This document shows, one piece after another, positions 42,346-51,614 of a DNA stretch of 64,000 nucleotides. The stretch's first letter is position 1. Every line of letters begins with the position of its first letter. Location: contig JANRIR010000066.1 of the NCBI GenBank assembly GCA_033764725.1, forward strand, positions 8,502 to 72,501, read 5' to 3'. Made by a program: the position numbers and the translations under genes. The stretch comes from RI-43 sp033764725. Its GTDB lineage: Bacteria > Pseudomonadota > Alphaproteobacteria > Caulobacterales > Aquidulcibacteraceae. The notes beneath the pieces were generated by a model. That model had not been told where the DNA came from, ran no database searches, and was given only the letters and a program-made list of their open reading frames with translations.

Positions 42346-43098
42346 ATGAAGAGAATGAAGAAACTTCTTGGGCTCGCAGCGCTCGCTGGCGCTGCGGCCA
42401 TTTCGGTCGGCACGGCGTCGACGGCGTCCGCCGAAGCCACGTTCTCCGGCAATGTCGCGCTCACATCGGATTATGTGTTCCGCGGCATCTCGCAATCCGA
42501 CAGCGACATCGCCATCCAGGGCGGCTTCGATTACGGCAACGACATCGGCGGCCTGCCGGTCTATGCCGGCGTGTGGGCGTCGAACATCGATTTCGGTCTC
42601 GACGGCACGGTCGAGGTCGATCTCTATGGCGGCGTGAAGCCGCAATTGGGCCCGATCACGCTCGACGCCGGCTTCGTCTATTACGTCTATCCAGGCATCG
42701 ACGACAGCTTCAACGCCGATTATCTCGAGTTCAAGCTCGGCGGTTCGGTGTCGCCGGCGGAAGGCCTCACGATCGGCGCCGTGGCCTATTACGCGCCCGA
42801 GTTCACCTTCACGGACGACGATTCCGGCCTCTATGTCGAAGCCAACGCCGCCTACACGATCAATGATCTGTTCGCGGTCTCCGGCGCGGTCGGCAACCAA
42901 AGCGTCGACGTCGACAATTATTATTTCGCCGCTGGCGACAATTACACCACGTTCAATGTCGGCGGCACGCTGTCGGCGTACGGTTTCGGCATCGATCTGC
43001 GCTATTACGACACCGATCTCGACCCCGAGCTCGTCGGCCCCTCGGGCGACGAAATCTCGGACGGCCGCGTCGTGCTGACGTTCAAGCGCGCGCTGTAA
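42346..43098 (+). CDS. TorF family putative porin
   Basis: 250 residues. Signal peptide MKRMKKLLGLAALAGAAAIS with cleavage near ASAEA. The mature part begins TFSGNVALTSDYVFRGISQS, the hallmark of TorF-like porins. Amphipathic strands such as GVWASNIDFG and YVYPGIDDSF alternate to VVLTFKRAL at the end. Outer-membrane location is inferred. An intrinsic terminator follows 37 bases after the stop. Confidence 0.85.
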   Translation: MKRMKKLLGLAALAGAAAISVGTASTASAEATFSGNVALTSDYVFRGISQSDSDIAIQGGFDYGNDIGGLPVYAGVWASNIDFGLDGTVEVDLYGGVKPQLGPITLDAGFVYYVYPGIDDSFNADYLEFKLGGSVSPAEGLTIGAVAYYAPEFTFTDDDSGLYVEANAAYTINDLFAVSGAVGNQSVDVDNYYFAAGDNYTTFNVGGTLSAYGFGIDLRYYDTDLDPELVGPSGDEISDGRVVLTFKRAL

Positions 43099-43135
43099 GC
43101 TTTCTCCAGTCTACTGGGTTTGGGTTTGACGATCT

Positions 43136-43168
43136 GGCCGCCGTGGTCTCCACGGCGGCCATTTTTTT
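43136..43168 (+). terminator. Rho-independent terminator after the porin gene
   Basis: GGCCGCCGTGG (43136-43146), loop TCT, CCACGGCGGCC (43150-43160): a perfect 11-bp stem followed by ATTTTTTT. Confidence 0.94.
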
Positions 43169-43176
43169 CGTTTCTT

Positions 43177-46155
43177 CTAGCGGCAGGCGTCGCCGGGCGT
43201 GCGCGGATTGACGACGCGCGCGCGCTCGAGCTCCAGCGCAGAGAACGCCGACAGGCCGCGCGTGAGCCGCTCGCCGCAGGCAAGCCGCATCAGCGCGCCG
43301 GTGGTTTGCGTCGTCAGCCGCACATCCCAGATGCGCGCTGCGCCGTCTTCCGACGCGGTGATCACGCGCAATCCGTCGCGATCGAAGGCCGCGCGGCGCA
43401 GGGACTGGGCGTCCGGCCCGCGCAGCTGCGCGATCTCGCGGCCGGAGGCCGCATCCCACACGCGCGCCGAGCCGTCGGTCGCCGCCGTGAGCACGCGCGC
43501 CCCGTCGCCGCTGAACGCCGCATCGAGAATGGGGTTGGCGTGGCCGAGCAGGGTGATCAGCAGCGCGCCGTCGGCGGCGTTCCAGATGCGCGCGACATTG
43601 TCGTCGCCGACTGTGACGAGACGCGCGCTGTCGGGGCTGAAGGCGAGGGCGCGCACGGCGGCGTCGTGGCCGGCGAGCATGGCCGATTCGGTCCAGCCTT
43701 CGGTCTCGTGCAGGCGTATGGCGTTGTCGCTCAACGAGGCGAGTCGGCGCCCGTCAGGGCTGAACGCCAGCGCGACCACCGAGCCGAGATGGCCGTACAG
43801 AACCGCCGCTTCCCGGCGCCGGTGAAGATCCCAGATGCGCACCGTGGAATCTTCGCCGCCGGTCGCGAGCCAGGCGCCGCTGGGATCGAGCGCGGCGGCG
43901 GCGACCGCGCCGTCATGACCGAGGAGCGCGGCGCGCTCGGCGCCGTCGACGGCCGACCAGATGCGCACGTCGCCGTCGCTCGAGGCGGAGATGACGTCGT
44001 CGCCGTCCGGCGTGAACAGCGCCAGCGTCGGCGAGCCGACATGGCCCGCGTACTCAACCATCGGCGCGCCGCTTTCCCCGTCCCAGATCCGCACCTTGCC
44101 ATCGACGCCCGCGGTGACGATTCGGGTTTCGTCCGCGCTCCAGCCCGCCGCGCGCAGCGGCCCGTCATGGCCGTCGAGCGCGGCGATCAGCGCGCCGTCC
44201 GCCACGCGCCAGATGCGCGCGACGCCGTCGTCCGAGGCGGTGAGCGCGCGCGCGCCGGCGCGGTCGAACATGGCGCGCTCGACCGGCGCGCCCGTGCGCA
44301 GCGCGCCTTGCAGCGCCGGCGCGCGCACGCGCCACAGCCGGGCGGTGCGGTCGTCGGATACGGTCAAGAGCGTGTCGGCGTCGGTGCTGAAGGCGACCGC
44401 GCCCACCGGGCCGCGATGGCCGACAAAAGCGGCGATGTGCTCCCCGCTCGCCGCATCCCACACATGGGCGGTGGAGTCCTCCGAAGCGGCCGCGATCAAC
44501 GCGCCGTCGGCGCTGTAGGTCACGCCCCAGATGGCGCCGAGCGGCCCGACGAGTTCGAACAAGCGGCGCCCGCCGGCCGCGTCGAACACGTAGAGATAGC
44601 CGGCATCGTCGCCGGCGACGACGGTGCGGCCGTCCGGGCTGAACTGGATCTGCCCCACCGGCGCGTTGAAGGCGCGCACGGTCGCGCGCAGGCGGCCGCT
44701 GCGCGCGTCCCACAGGCGCAACAGATTGTCGTCGCCGCCGGTCGCTGCAAAACGCCCGTCCGGGCTCAAGGCGACCGCGCGCAGCGACCCGCCCGCGGCC
44801 CGCAGCCGCGTGCGCAGGCGCCCGTCCGGCATCGACCAGATGCGCGCGATGCGATCGTCGCCGCCGGCGATGAGCGCGCTGGAATCGGCGCTGAAGGCGG
44901 CATGGTCGAGCGCGCCCTCATGGTCGCGCAGCGTCGCCCGCACCGCGCCGTCCGGCGTGCGCAGCACCACCGCGCCGTCGGTCGTCAGCGTCGCCAGCGT
45001 CCGGCCGTCCGGGCTGTAGCTGATCCAGGCCGCCGACGTCCCGCTCTCGGCCAGCGCAAGCGGCGCGCTGTCGCGCCCCATCGGCCAGAGGCGGAGGGCG
45101 CCGTCCTCCGAGACGCTCGCCCCCCAGGCGCCGTCGGGACTGAACGTCGCCGCCCAAACGGGCGCGGCGTGGCCCTGGAACGTGCGCACCTGACGCAGGC
45201 TCGCGCTGTCCCATTGCGTCAAGGCGCCGTCGCGCCCCCAGGCGGCGAAGCGCGCGCCGCCGGGCAGAAACGCTGCACCATACAGCGCGCCGCCCTGCAC
45301 CGGCGTCACGCCCACGGCCTGCATGCCGTAAAGAGCCCGCATCAGCTCGGCCCGCGCATGCACGGGATCGAAGGCGCGCAGCGGCGCGTCGTGGCCGCGC
45401 AGGCCGGCCAGCGCCAGGCGCGCAGCGGAATCGGCCTGTCCAGCGCTATTGGCGCTGGCGGCGAGATTGGCGAAGGCGTCGGAGCGCGCCGCCGCCACGC
45501 GCCGTTCGCCACCGCTCTGCACGCCCGCCACCACGCCGCCGGCGCACAGCGCCGCCAGCGCCGCAAGCGCGCCGCGGATCCACCATTGCCGGATCGCTTC
45601 GCGCCGGCGGCGCTGCCACAGCTGGTCGAACGGCACATTGAGCAGGCCGGCGGCGATGCGGGCGCACACGCGCTGCATCCCGTCGATGCGCAGATCGATC
45701 CCGACCGGCTCGACCGGCATGTCGTCGGGATGCAGATCGGGCCCGGCGTCGAGGCGCAGCGACGGCGGAAAGCATTCCTCCGCCGGGTTCTGCGCGTTGG
45801 GCGTTCCCTCGATGATGACGGCGAAGATGCGATCATGCCGGCCGGTGAGGCGGAAATGCTGCACCTCGGTGTCGACCCAGCGCGAAGCGGCCGAGCGCGG
45901 CGAGCACACCACGATCAGGCTTTCGGAATCCTCGATCGCGCCGCGCACCGTGGCGCTGATGTCGGCGGCGGCGCTCATGTCCTCCGTGTCGCGAAAGAAC
46001 TTTCCCAACAGCCGCCGCTTCGACTGGATCGCGTCGGGCGCGACGCCGAGCGGCACGCGGTAATTCTCCAGCGCGCGATGCAGGCGCTGGGCGGTGGTCA
46101 TGTCGCGCTGGCTGTAGCTGATAAAGGCGCGGTAGCGCTTGCGCTGGGTCTGCAT
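43177..46155 (-). CDS. TIR domain-transmembrane-WD40 repeat protein
   Basis: 992 residues from the ATG at 46153-46155. Residues ~6-120 are a TIR domain: KRYRAFISYSQRD, LLGKFFRDTEDM, LIVVCSPRSAASRWVDTEVQ. E97 in WVDTE aligns by eye with the catalytic Glu of NAD-cleaving TIRs (SARM1 KDWVHKE). Residues ~191-212 form one membrane helix after QRRRRE. About 16 WD40 blades (SPDG...W) fill ~275-960. Positive-inside charge puts the TIR in the cytoplasm and the propeller in the periplasm. It is divergent from the SLOG-like gene. Likely a stress or phage sensor with NADase output, but scaffolding without catalysis is possible. Confidence 0.85.
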   Translation of the reverse strand: MQTQRKRYRAFISYSQRDMTTAQRLHRALENYRVPLGVAPDAIQSKRRLLGKFFRDTEDMSAAADISATVRGAIEDSESLIVVCSPRSAASRWVDTEVQHFRLTGRHDRIFAVIIEGTPNAQNPAEECFPPSLRLDAGPDLHPDDMPVEPVGIDLRIDGMQRVCARIAAGLLNVPFDQLWQRRRREAIRQWWIRGALAALAALCAGGVVAGVQSGGERRVAAARSDAFANLAASANSAGQADSAARLALAGLRGHDAPLRAFDPVHARAELMRALYGMQAVGVTPVQGGALYGAAFLPGGARFAAWGRDGALTQWDSASLRQVRTFQGHAAPVWAATFSPDGAWGASVSEDGALRLWPMGRDSAPLALAESGTSAAWISYSPDGRTLATLTTDGAVVLRTPDGAVRATLRDHEGALDHAAFSADSSALIAGGDDRIARIWSMPDGRLRTRLRAAGGSLRAVALSPDGRFAATGGDDNLLRLWDARSGRLRATVRAFNAPVGQIQFSPDGRTVVAGDDAGYLYVFDAAGGRRLFELVGPLGAIWGVTYSADGALIAAASEDSTAHVWDAASGEHIAAFVGHRGPVGAVAFSTDADTLLTVSDDRTARLWRVRAPALQGALRTGAPVERAMFDRAGARALTASDDGVARIWRVADGALIAALDGHDGPLRAAGWSADETRIVTAGVDGKVRIWDGESGAPMVEYAGHVGSPTLALFTPDGDDVISASSDGDVRIWSAVDGAERAALLGHDGAVAAAALDPSGAWLATGGEDSTVRIWDLHRRREAAVLYGHLGSVVALAFSPDGRRLASLSDNAIRLHETEGWTESAMLAGHDAAVRALAFSPDSARLVTVGDDNVARIWNAADGALLITLLGHANPILDAAFSGDGARVLTAATDGSARVWDAASGREIAQLRGPDAQSLRRAAFDRDGLRVITASEDGAARIWDVRLTTQTTGALMRLACGERLTRGLSAFSALELERARVVNPRTPGDACR

Positions 46156-46293
46156 GGGCCCCCCCGGGCGGGCCGCGCGCTCGCGTGCGACGGCGGCGAC
46201 GGTAGGGCGGAAGCGGGCTTGAGCGCAACGCTGGCGCAGCGCATGGATTGGCGCGTGCGCCGGCCAATGCCGCGCACGCTCGGGGGGAGCAGC
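46156..46293. promoter_or_regulatory. Divergent promoter region between the TIR-WD40 and SLOG-like genes
   Basis: 138 bases between two start codons with no open coding in either direction. No clear sigma-70 boxes stand out. A GGGCCCCCCCGGGCGGG stretch is close to the TIR start. The GTG of the SLOG-like gene is preceded by CGGGGGGAGC. Confidence 0.4.
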
Positions 46294-48282
46294 GTGACGA
46301 CAGTGCAAGCGCCGCCGGCGCCCGTGGCGCGGTTTTGCGTCGGCGTCACCGGGCATCGGCTGAACCATGCCGGGCTGCAGACGCAGGCGGCGGCCGTGCG
46401 CGCAAGCCTCGCCGCGCTGCTGGCGCAGATCGATGCGCGTGCGAAAACCTTCTCCAGTTCGCCGCCGCGGCTGCATTCGATGCTTGCCGACGGGGCCGAT
46501 CAATTCTGCGCCGACGCGGCCTTGGCCTGCGGCTGGGAGCTTGTCGCGCCGCTGCCGTTCGGGTTGGCGCTCGCCGGCGCCACCGCCGAGGATTGGCAGG
46601 GCGAGGCGGCCGCGGCGGCCCTCGCGCACGCACAGGCGCGCGCCGACGGCGCCGGCGCCCCGGACCCAGCCTTCGCGGCGGTGGATCGTTTCTTCGACTA
46701 TGCAACCAAAGCGCAAGTCTTCGCGCTGGCCGAACGTGACGCGCAGATCGAACGGCTCTATCGCCAGCGCGCGCACGGCGACGGCGAGGCGCAGGCGGCG
46801 TTCGCCGCGGAGACCTCGCACCGCTACACGCTGGCCTCGCGCGTCATCGTGGAGCAATCCGATCTTCTGATCGCGCTATGGGACGGCGTCAGCCGCACCG
46901 GCTTCGGCGGCACCGGCCACACCATCGCCGCAGCGCTCGAGAGCGGCGTGCCGGTGGCGTGGATCCGGCCCGACGCGCCGGAGGTGTGGCGCATCCTGCG
47001 CACGCCGGAAGATCTGGCCGACCTCGACGCCGCGCGCCGCGACAGCGAGCCGGAGGCCGCACTGGCGCGGATCGTGGAGGACGCGCTGCGCGCCGATCGT
47101 CCGCCCGGGCACGGCGATGCGCACGCTTCGGCCGGCATGGCGGAGTTCCTCAAGGAGGCGTGGCCCGAAAAGAGCAACCGCTTGTGGCACGGCTATCGCC
47201 GCATCGAGGCGATGTTCGGCGAAAGCGGCAATCCGTTCCGCAGCCTGACGCAGACTTATGCGCGGCCCGATCAGATCGCCGACGGCGCCTGGCGCGACCT
47301 GATGGCGCGCATCGGCGCGCTGCCGGGACTCGCGGAGGATTTCGTTGCGCAATTGCGCAACAGCATCGCGCCGCGCTTCGCCTTCGCGGACGGCATCTCC
47401 ACGCATCTCTCGGACGCCTATCGCGGCGGCATGATCCTGAACTTCGCGCTGTCGGCGGTCGCGGCTGTCGGCGGGCTGACCTACATGCCCTTCTTCACCT
47501 ATTACGAAAAACCGGAATTCGCGATTTTCGAACTGACGATGCTGTGCGCCATCGTGCTGGTCACGCAGATCGGCGGCAAACGCCGCTGGCACGGACGCTG
47601 GTTCGAATCGCGCCGCGTTGCGGAATATCTGCGCCACAATCCGATCCTGCTCGCGATTGGGGTGGCGCGGCCCGCGGGGCGCTGGCCGCGCGGCGTTGAG
47701 ACGTCCTGGCCGGAATGGTATGCGCGCCAGACCTTGCGCGAGATCGGCCTGCCGCGCGCGACGGTGACGCCGGCCTTTCTGCGCGCCGCGCTGGAGCTTG
47801 TGCTGCAGCCGCACGTGGTGTCGCAGCGCGACTATCACCTCGCCAAGGCCAAGCGGCTGCGCAACGTGCACGACAATCTCGATAAATTGTCGATGGCGCT
47901 GTTCATCTGCGCGATCGTCGTGGTGGCCGGGTATGTGACGCTGAAGGGCGTCGAAATGCTGCCGGGCGTCGGAAGCCTGGTGTCGCCGCGCCAGACGAGC
48001 CAGTTCACTTACTTTGGCGTCGTGCTGCCGCTGCTCGGCGCCACCATCGCCGGCGTGCGTTATTTCGGCGATTTCGAGCGGTTCTCCTCAATCTCGGAGG
48101 TCGCCGCCGAAAAGCTCGACGCGATCGCCGCGCGCATCGCCGCGCTTCTGCGCCTGAGCGACGCCGACATCGATTACGAGGTCGTCGCGCGCCTCGCCCA
48201 CGCGATCGACGACGTCGTCGTCGGCGAGATCGAAAGCTGGCAGGCGGTGTTCGGCGGCAAACACATCACCATCCCGGTGTGA
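46294..48282 (+). CDS. SLOG-like sensor fused to a predicted four-helix membrane effector
   Basis: 662 residues from the GTG at 46294. Residues 1-230 look like a SLOG-type Rossmann domain: VGVTGHRLN (17-24), MLADGADQFCADAA (63-76), VEQSDLLIALWDG and GFGGTGHTIAAALESGVPV (204-220), the GG loop of LOG-like domains. Membrane segments are at about 378-402, 405-427, 533-552 and 570-590. After each pair come soluble helices with RWFESRRVAEYLR and RYFGDFERFSSISEVAAEKL, resembling SLATT-type effectors. Inferred role: the SLOG part binds a nucleotide signal and the membrane part perturbs the membrane. The open frame runs far upstream, antisense to the WD40 gene, and is not coding there. Confidence 0.75.
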   Translation: MTTVQAPPAPVARFCVGVTGHRLNHAGLQTQAAAVRASLAALLAQIDARAKTFSSSPPRLHSMLADGADQFCADAALACGWELVAPLPFGLALAGATAEDWQGEAAAAALAHAQARADGAGAPDPAFAAVDRFFDYATKAQVFALAERDAQIERLYRQRAHGDGEAQAAFAAETSHRYTLASRVIVEQSDLLIALWDGVSRTGFGGTGHTIAAALESGVPVAWIRPDAPEVWRILRTPEDLADLDAARRDSEPEAALARIVEDALRADRPPGHGDAHASAGMAEFLKEAWPEKSNRLWHGYRRIEAMFGESGNPFRSLTQTYARPDQIADGAWRDLMARIGALPGLAEDFVAQLRNSIAPRFAFADGISTHLSDAYRGGMILNFALSAVAAVGGLTYMPFFTYYEKPEFAIFELTMLCAIVLVTQIGGKRRWHGRWFESRRVAEYLRHNPILLAIGVARPAGRWPRGVETSWPEWYARQTLREIGLPRATVTPAFLRAALELVLQPHVVSQRDYHLAKAKRLRNVHDNLDKLSMALFICAIVVVAGYVTLKGVEMLPGVGSLVSPRQTSQFTYFGVVLPLLGATIAGVRYFGDFERFSSISEVAAEKLDAIAARIAALLRLSDADIDYEVVARLAHAIDDVVVGEIESWQAVFGGKHITIPV

Positions 48283-48300
48283 GGCGCGGGCGCGCGTTCG

Positions 48301-48411
48301 CCCCCTCAGTCACGCGTGCCGCGTGACAGCTCCCCCGTGAACGGGGGAGCAAACTGCGCCTCTTTCCTCCCCCGTTTACGGGGGAGGTGGCCGCGAAGCG
48401 GACGGAGGGGC
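48301..48411. repeat. Type D intergenic hairpin element
   Basis: CCCCCTCAGTCACGCGTGCCGCGTGAC, then CTCCCCC(GTGAA)CGGGGGAG, a short spacer, CTCCCCC(GTTTA)CGGGGGAG, GGCCGCGAAGCGG and ACGGAGGGG. Same architecture as types A-C with different sequence. It lies between two convergent genes. Confidence 0.75.
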
Positions 48412-48420
48412 GCGCGCGCT

Positions 48421-49443
48421 TTACGCGGTCTTACGCGTGCGCCAGAGCGAATAGGCCATCGACCCGCCGATCAGCCCCGCCGTGGCCGCCAGCGACCAGT
48501 GCGGTTCGAGATAGGGCACGAGATCGAGGCTCTTCGACAGGCCGAAATTCCAGATGATCTTGACGCCGATCAGCACCAGCACGAGCGCGAGCCCGTATTT
48601 CAGGTACTGGAAGCGCTCCACCGCGGCCGCGAGCATGAAATACATCGAGCGCAGGCCGAGAATGGCGAAGATGTTTGACGTGTAGACGATGAACGGATCG
48701 CGCGTGACTGCGAAGATCGCCGGCACGCTGTCGATCGCAAACACGATGTCGGCGCCCTCGACCATGATCAGCGCCAGGAACAGCGGCGTGGCGAACAGCG
48801 CAAGCTTGCCCGTCTTGGGATCGATGCGGCGCACGAAGAAATTGTGGTTGGGGATGTCGTCGGTGACGCGGATGCGCTTCTTCACGAAGGCGAGGAATTT
48901 GTTGTCCTCGAGCTTCATGTCGTGGCCGTCGCCCGACACCATCTTCCAGCCGGTGTAGATCAGGAACGCAGCGAAGATGTAGAGCACCCAGGTCCACTCA
49001 TTGACCACCGCGGAGCCGAGCGAAATGAAGATCGCGCGGAACACGATGGCGCCGATGATGCCCCAGAACAGAACCCGATGCTGATATTCGCGCGGCACCG
49101 CGAAATAGGTGAAGATCAGCGAGATGACGAAGATGTTGTCGAAGGCGAGCGCCGTCTCGAGCAGATAGCCGGTGAAATACTGGATCACCGCCTGCTGGTT
49201 GAGATTGTCGGGGCTGTCGTAATAGGCGGGATCGGGCTCGTAGACGAAACCGACATAGGCGCCGAACAGCACCGCAAGCGATGCGAACGACGCCCACATG
49301 ATCGCGCTTTTCTGGGCGGAGACCACCCCGTCCTTGTTGTTCAGGACGCCGAGATCGAGCCACAACAACACGCCGATGAAGCTCAGAAAAGCGAGCCACA
49401 GCCACACCGGCTGTCCGGCGTACACGAGCGTCAATATCTCCAT
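48421..49443 (-). CDS. TerC/Alx family integral membrane protein
   Basis: 340 residues, about nine membrane segments. Family landmarks: FLSFIGVLLWLDLGVLN, ETALAFDNIFVISLIFTYF, VEGADIVFAIDSVPAIFAVT and SNIFAILGLRSMYFMLA. The intramembrane acidic residues typical of TerC/Alx are kept. E. coli Alx exports manganese and TerC is linked to tellurite resistance; the substrate here is not fixed. The leader of about 130 bases upstream has a CCCGCGGCCTCGCGGG hairpin but no recognised riboswitch core. Confidence 0.9.
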   Translation of the reverse strand: MEILTLVYAGQPVWLWLAFLSFIGVLLWLDLGVLNNKDGVVSAQKSAIMWASFASLAVLFGAYVGFVYEPDPAYYDSPDNLNQQAVIQYFTGYLLETALAFDNIFVISLIFTYFAVPREYQHRVLFWGIIGAIVFRAIFISLGSAVVNEWTWVLYIFAAFLIYTGWKMVSGDGHDMKLEDNKFLAFVKKRIRVTDDIPNHNFFVRRIDPKTGKLALFATPLFLALIMVEGADIVFAIDSVPAIFAVTRDPFIVYTSNIFAILGLRSMYFMLAAAVERFQYLKYGLALVLVLIGVKIIWNFGLSKSLDLVPYLEPHWSLAATAGLIGGSMAYSLWRTRKTA

Positions 49444-49618
49444 CGCGGAGGTCCCTTGCGGTCTGGGCGGCGCCGCGTGCGCGCCTCAAACCCCGCGAGG
49501 CCGCGGGATCAGGGGAGATCCGACATCGCGCACGCCGCCGCGTGCGCCAGAGGGGCCCGGACCGGTTAAGGTGCCGCGGAGCTAGGGTGCGTCGATTTGA
49601 AAGGGAAGAGGCCGGCGA

Positions 49619-50695
49619 TCACGCCTGCGTGAGCTTGGCGATAACGCCGTCTTCCGGCCCGATGGCGCCGGCGACTGCGTCGCGCCAGGCGGCGCGCACG
49701 GCGTCCGGCCCGGCGATGCGGCGCACCTTGAGCCAGCCGCGCGCGAAGGCGGTGAAGGCGGAGGACGCGCCGGCGAGTTTGTCCTCATAGGCCTGGCGTC
49801 CCCATTCGGCGACGCGCGCCTTGATCACGTCGGGCGCAAAGAAGAACGCGGGCTTGGCGCCGGGCAAATCGTCGGGCGTCGGGCCGCCGGCGCTCCAATC
49901 CGTGGCGCCGACAATAGTGTCGCTGACGAGGGCAGCGCCCAGCCGCCTGTGCAGCGCCGTGCGCAACGCGGCTGCGCCGGCGAAATCGACATAGGCCGTG
50001 GGCGCAGCGTCGAGAGCGGCGACCTCGCCATAGGTTTTGACGTCGCTGTAGATATCGAGCGCGCGGCAGAAGGCGACGTTGGCCGGCGAGGTGAGCCCGA
50101 GCACCGGCACGCCCCGTCGATGCAGCAGAAACGCCAGCCCGATCGCCGTTTTGCTCGACGCGCTCGACAGCGCGACGCGTTCCGCGCCGAATTGGGTGGC
50201 TTCCGCAAGATGGGCGTCGAGCACGAACGAGGTGGTGAACAGGGGCGCCAGCAGCATGCGCAGCGCTTCGGCCTCGGCGTCGGTTTTCGGGACGCGGAAA
50301 TACCCATTGTACACCGGCGCCAGATGCTGGCGATGCGCGCTCGCGTCGACGAAGCCGCCCTCGTTCACCCGCGTCGGCGCCACGATCAGGTGGGCGCCGA
50401 TCGGCACATAGCCGTAGAAGCGGTCGCCGACGGACACGCCGTCTGCGTTGCTTTCAATCACGTCGGCGAAGCCCCAGGCTGGCGGTCTGCCGTAACCCTC
50501 GGCGTCACTGGGGAAGAAATCCCAATAGCGCATCATCTCGCCAAACGCCGCGTAGGTGACGGTGTTGGCGGTGATCGCCAATGCATCGACGCGCAACAGC
50601 GCCTGGCCCGGGGCGAGCGCGGGCAGGGCGGGACGGGCGACGTGCGCCTCGCCGATGGCGCCGCGCTTGACCAGAAACTGGACGTCTTCGCTCAT
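49619..50695 (-). CDS. DUF2855 family protein
   Basis: 358 residues. Begins MSEDVQFLVKRGAIGEAHVA and contains ALLRVDALAITANTVTYAAF, VGDRFYGYVPIGAHL, VALSSASSKTAIGLAFLL and VLGLTSPANVAFCRAL. This is a medium-chain dehydrogenase-like fold with a degraded cofactor loop, as in DUF2855. Catalytic activity is unknown. The family is often annotated only by DUF. No operon partner; the tRNA-Leu lies upstream on the same strand. Confidence 0.78.
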   Translation of the reverse strand: MSEDVQFLVKRGAIGEAHVARPALPALAPGQALLRVDALAITANTVTYAAFGEMMRYWDFFPSDAEGYGRPPAWGFADVIESNADGVSVGDRFYGYVPIGAHLIVAPTRVNEGGFVDASAHRQHLAPVYNGYFRVPKTDAEAEALRMLLAPLFTTSFVLDAHLAEATQFGAERVALSSASSKTAIGLAFLLHRRGVPVLGLTSPANVAFCRALDIYSDVKTYGEVAALDAAPTAYVDFAGAAALRTALHRRLGAALVSDTIVGATDWSAGGPTPDDLPGAKPAFFFAPDVIKARVAEWGRQAYEDKLAGASSAFTAFARGWLKVRRIAGPDAVRAAWRDAVAGAIGPEDGVIAKLTQA

Positions 50696-50743
50696 GACCG
50701 TCTCCCCCGTTGCGGCCTAGTCTTCCCGACGGCGCGCCCGCTC

Positions 50744-50831
50744 TGGTGCGGACGGCGGGACTTGAACCCGCACTCCCGTTTCCAGGAAGCGGATTTTAAG
50801 TCCGCTGCGTCTACCGTTTCGCCACGTCCGC
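50744..50831 (-). tRNA. tRNA-Leu (anticodon TAA)
   Basis: On the minus strand: acceptor GCGGACG/CGTCCGC, anticodon stem GCGGA/TCCGC with loop CTTAAAA (TAA). A long class II variable arm (TTCCTGGAAACGGGA region) precedes the T arm GCGGG/CCCGC with TTCAAGT. Discriminator A and encoded CCA (50744-50746). 88 bases. Confidence 0.97.
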
Positions 50832-50843
50832 GTCGGCGGCGAT

Positions 50844-51614
50844 CTATGCGCCCTCGGCCTTGGGCTCGTCCACTTCTTCCGGCTCGGCGCCCAGATCGCG
50901 GGCCAGCGCGAGGATCGCGTCCGCCGCATGCGCCACCGCGCCCGCATCGGCGCCGCGCGCCACCAGATGCGCGCCGTAGCCGTCCGGCCGGAACCAGGGA
51001 TAGGAGCCGAGCGACACGCCGGGATGGGCGTCCTCGATCGCCTTCAGCCGCGCCGCAAGGTCGCCCTCGCGCACGCCCGCGGCGCGGATGGTGCGCGTGA
51101 TCACGACCGCTCCGCCTGTGAGCCGCGGGCCGACATCCTCCAGCATGCCGCGGGTGATCGAGGGCACGCCCGCCATCACGAACACATTGCCCAATTGGAA
51201 GCCCGGCGCTTTCGACACGGGATTGGCGATCAGGCTCGCGCCCTCCGGAATGCGGGCCATGCGCAGGCGCGCTTCGTTGAGGTCGGTCGTCTTGTAGTGC
51301 GCCTCCAGGATGGCGCGGGCGTCCTCGCGGACATCGATGGAGACGCCGAACGCCGCAGCCACCGCGTCGGCGGTCTTGTCGTCATGGGTGGGGCCGATGC
51401 CGCCAGTGGTGAACACATAATCGTACGCCGCGCGCAGGGCGTTGATTGCGGCGGCGATGCGCGCGGGATCGTCGGAGACGACGCGCGCCTCGGCGACCTG
51501 CACCCCCAGCGGGGCCAGGAATTTCGCGATCATCTGGAGGTTCACGTCCTGCGTGCGGCCGGAGAGGAGTTCATCCCCGATCAGCAGGACGGCGGCGGTG
51601 ACGGCGGTGCTCAT
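50844..51614 (-). CDS. CinA-like molybdopterin-binding domain protein
   Basis: 256 residues from the ATG at 51612-51614. The MoCF-type domain starts AAVLLIGDELLSGRTQDVNL and has the signature YVFTTGGIGPTHDDKTADAVAAA (split here by eye into strand and loop). VFVMAGVPSITRGMLEDV follows. This is the competence/damage-inducible protein A N-terminal domain without the C-terminal nicotinamide-nucleotide amidase part. Role may be metabolite repair; unproven for this short form. Confidence 0.8.
   Translation of the reverse strand: MSTAVTAAVLLIGDELLSGRTQDVNLQMIAKFLAPLGVQVAEARVVSDDPARIAAAINALRAAYDYVFTTGGIGPTHDDKTADAVAAAFGVSIDVREDARAILEAHYKTTDLNEARLRMARIPEGASLIANPVSKAPGFQLGNVFVMAGVPSITRGMLEDVGPRLTGGAVVITRTIRAAGVREGDLAARLKAIEDAHPGVSLGSYPWFRPDGYGAHLVARGADAGAVAHAADAILALARDLGAEPEEVDEPKAEGA

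Noticed and set aside
43120..46293. Long plus-strand open frame upstream of the SLOG-like gene
   Set aside because: It runs antisense through the WD40 repeats and has no recognisable protein features. The GTG at 46294 with an upstream G-rich site is a better start.
43177..48282. Calling the pair canonical Thoeris
   Set aside because: Thoeris ThsA has SIR2-SLOG or related forms and ThsB is a small TIR protein. The WD40 fusion and four-helix SLOG protein differ, so only a resemblance is claimed.
49444..49580. yybP-ykoY manganese riboswitch in the TerC leader
   Set aside because: A hairpin is present, but I cannot find the conserved paired loops of that riboswitch.
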